From: an uncultured Collinsella sp.
Lineage (GTDB): Bacteria; Actinomycetota; Coriobacteriia; Coriobacteriales; Coriobacteriaceae
Assembly: GCA_934650095.1 (NCBI GenBank)
Contig: CAKUFT010000009.1
Span: 1-48,295 of the forward strand
Direction: 5' to 3'
Length of the DNA: 48,295 nucleotides
A program made the translations under genes and the position numbers. Each line of letters begins with the position of its first letter. Position 1 is the stretch's first letter. The notes below the pieces were generated by a model. That model was not told where the DNA came from, made no database searches, and saw only the letters and a list, made by a program, of their open reading frames with translations. Shown in pieces: positions 48,289-48,295 of the stretch.

Positions 48289-48295
48289 ATGCAGG
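48289..48295 (+). CDS. Start of a gene truncated by the window edge
   Basis: An ATG at 48289 is preceded by TAGGAG 12 bases upstream. Only two codons are visible, so the call is tentative. Confidence 0.25.

Overview
The window looks like the chromosome of a high-GC anaerobic gut actinobacterium of the Coriobacteriia, most likely Collinsella. The grounds are GC-rich coding with strong purine-rich ribosome binding sites, a very long acyl-CoA dehydratase activase fusion, degenerate c-di-GMP proteins, and many palindromic repeats between genes. The genus is inferred from gene content and style; no rRNA or tRNA was seen.

Layout. 1-1336: a partial methionine aminopeptidase and a radical SAM protein (both minus). 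1552-14303: a PucR-type regulator divergent from a long plus-strand cluster: CocE/NonD hydrolase, MFS transporter, acyl carrier protein, phosphate acyltransferase (Pta type), HSL-type esterase, small membrane protein, butyrate-kinase-like acyl kinase, a second MFS transporter, and a holo-ACP synthase just before a strong terminator. An IS110-family (IS1111-like) element sits between the last MFS gene and acpS. A private carrier protein, its probable activating enzyme, and an acyl kinase/phosphotransacylase pair next to two esterases and two transporters do not match a pathway I know; this is the best candidate for an undescribed system.

14304-17991: a repeat-bearing gap, an alpha/beta hydrolase, a GGDEF(degenerate)-REC-HD-GYP protein and an Hpt protein. 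18056-22377: a minus-strand polar amino acid ABC transporter operon ending in a class I glutamine-amidotransferase-like hydrolase. 22378-22845: dense repeats. 22846-24627: a divergent DXS-like enzyme. 24856-28462: an HD protein, a CmpB-like membrane protein, an ammonium transporter and a PII protein lacking the usual uridylylation tyrosine. 28537-30563: a TetR regulator and MFS exporter with palindromic operators. 30676-31533: a HAD phosphatase whose ribosome binding site lies in a perfect 15-bp inverted repeat.

31534-32377: palindromic repeats and a 41-residue hydrophobic/basic peptide with features of a type I toxin. 32378-37891: a TetR regulator and a 1596-residue activase/dehydratase-like protein. 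37960-38660: an IS200-type element. 38705-39390: several families of inverted repeats and no convincing gene. 39391-40422: DAHP synthase. 40509-40860: repeats including a MITE-like element with 31-nt terminal inverted repeats. 40988-45656: a MarR regulator and a heterodimeric ABC exporter (minus). 45947-47818: a short-chain dehydrogenase and a KdgT-type 2-keto-3-deoxygluconate permease. 47819-48295: a terminator-like hairpin and a long leader before a gene that starts at the window edge.
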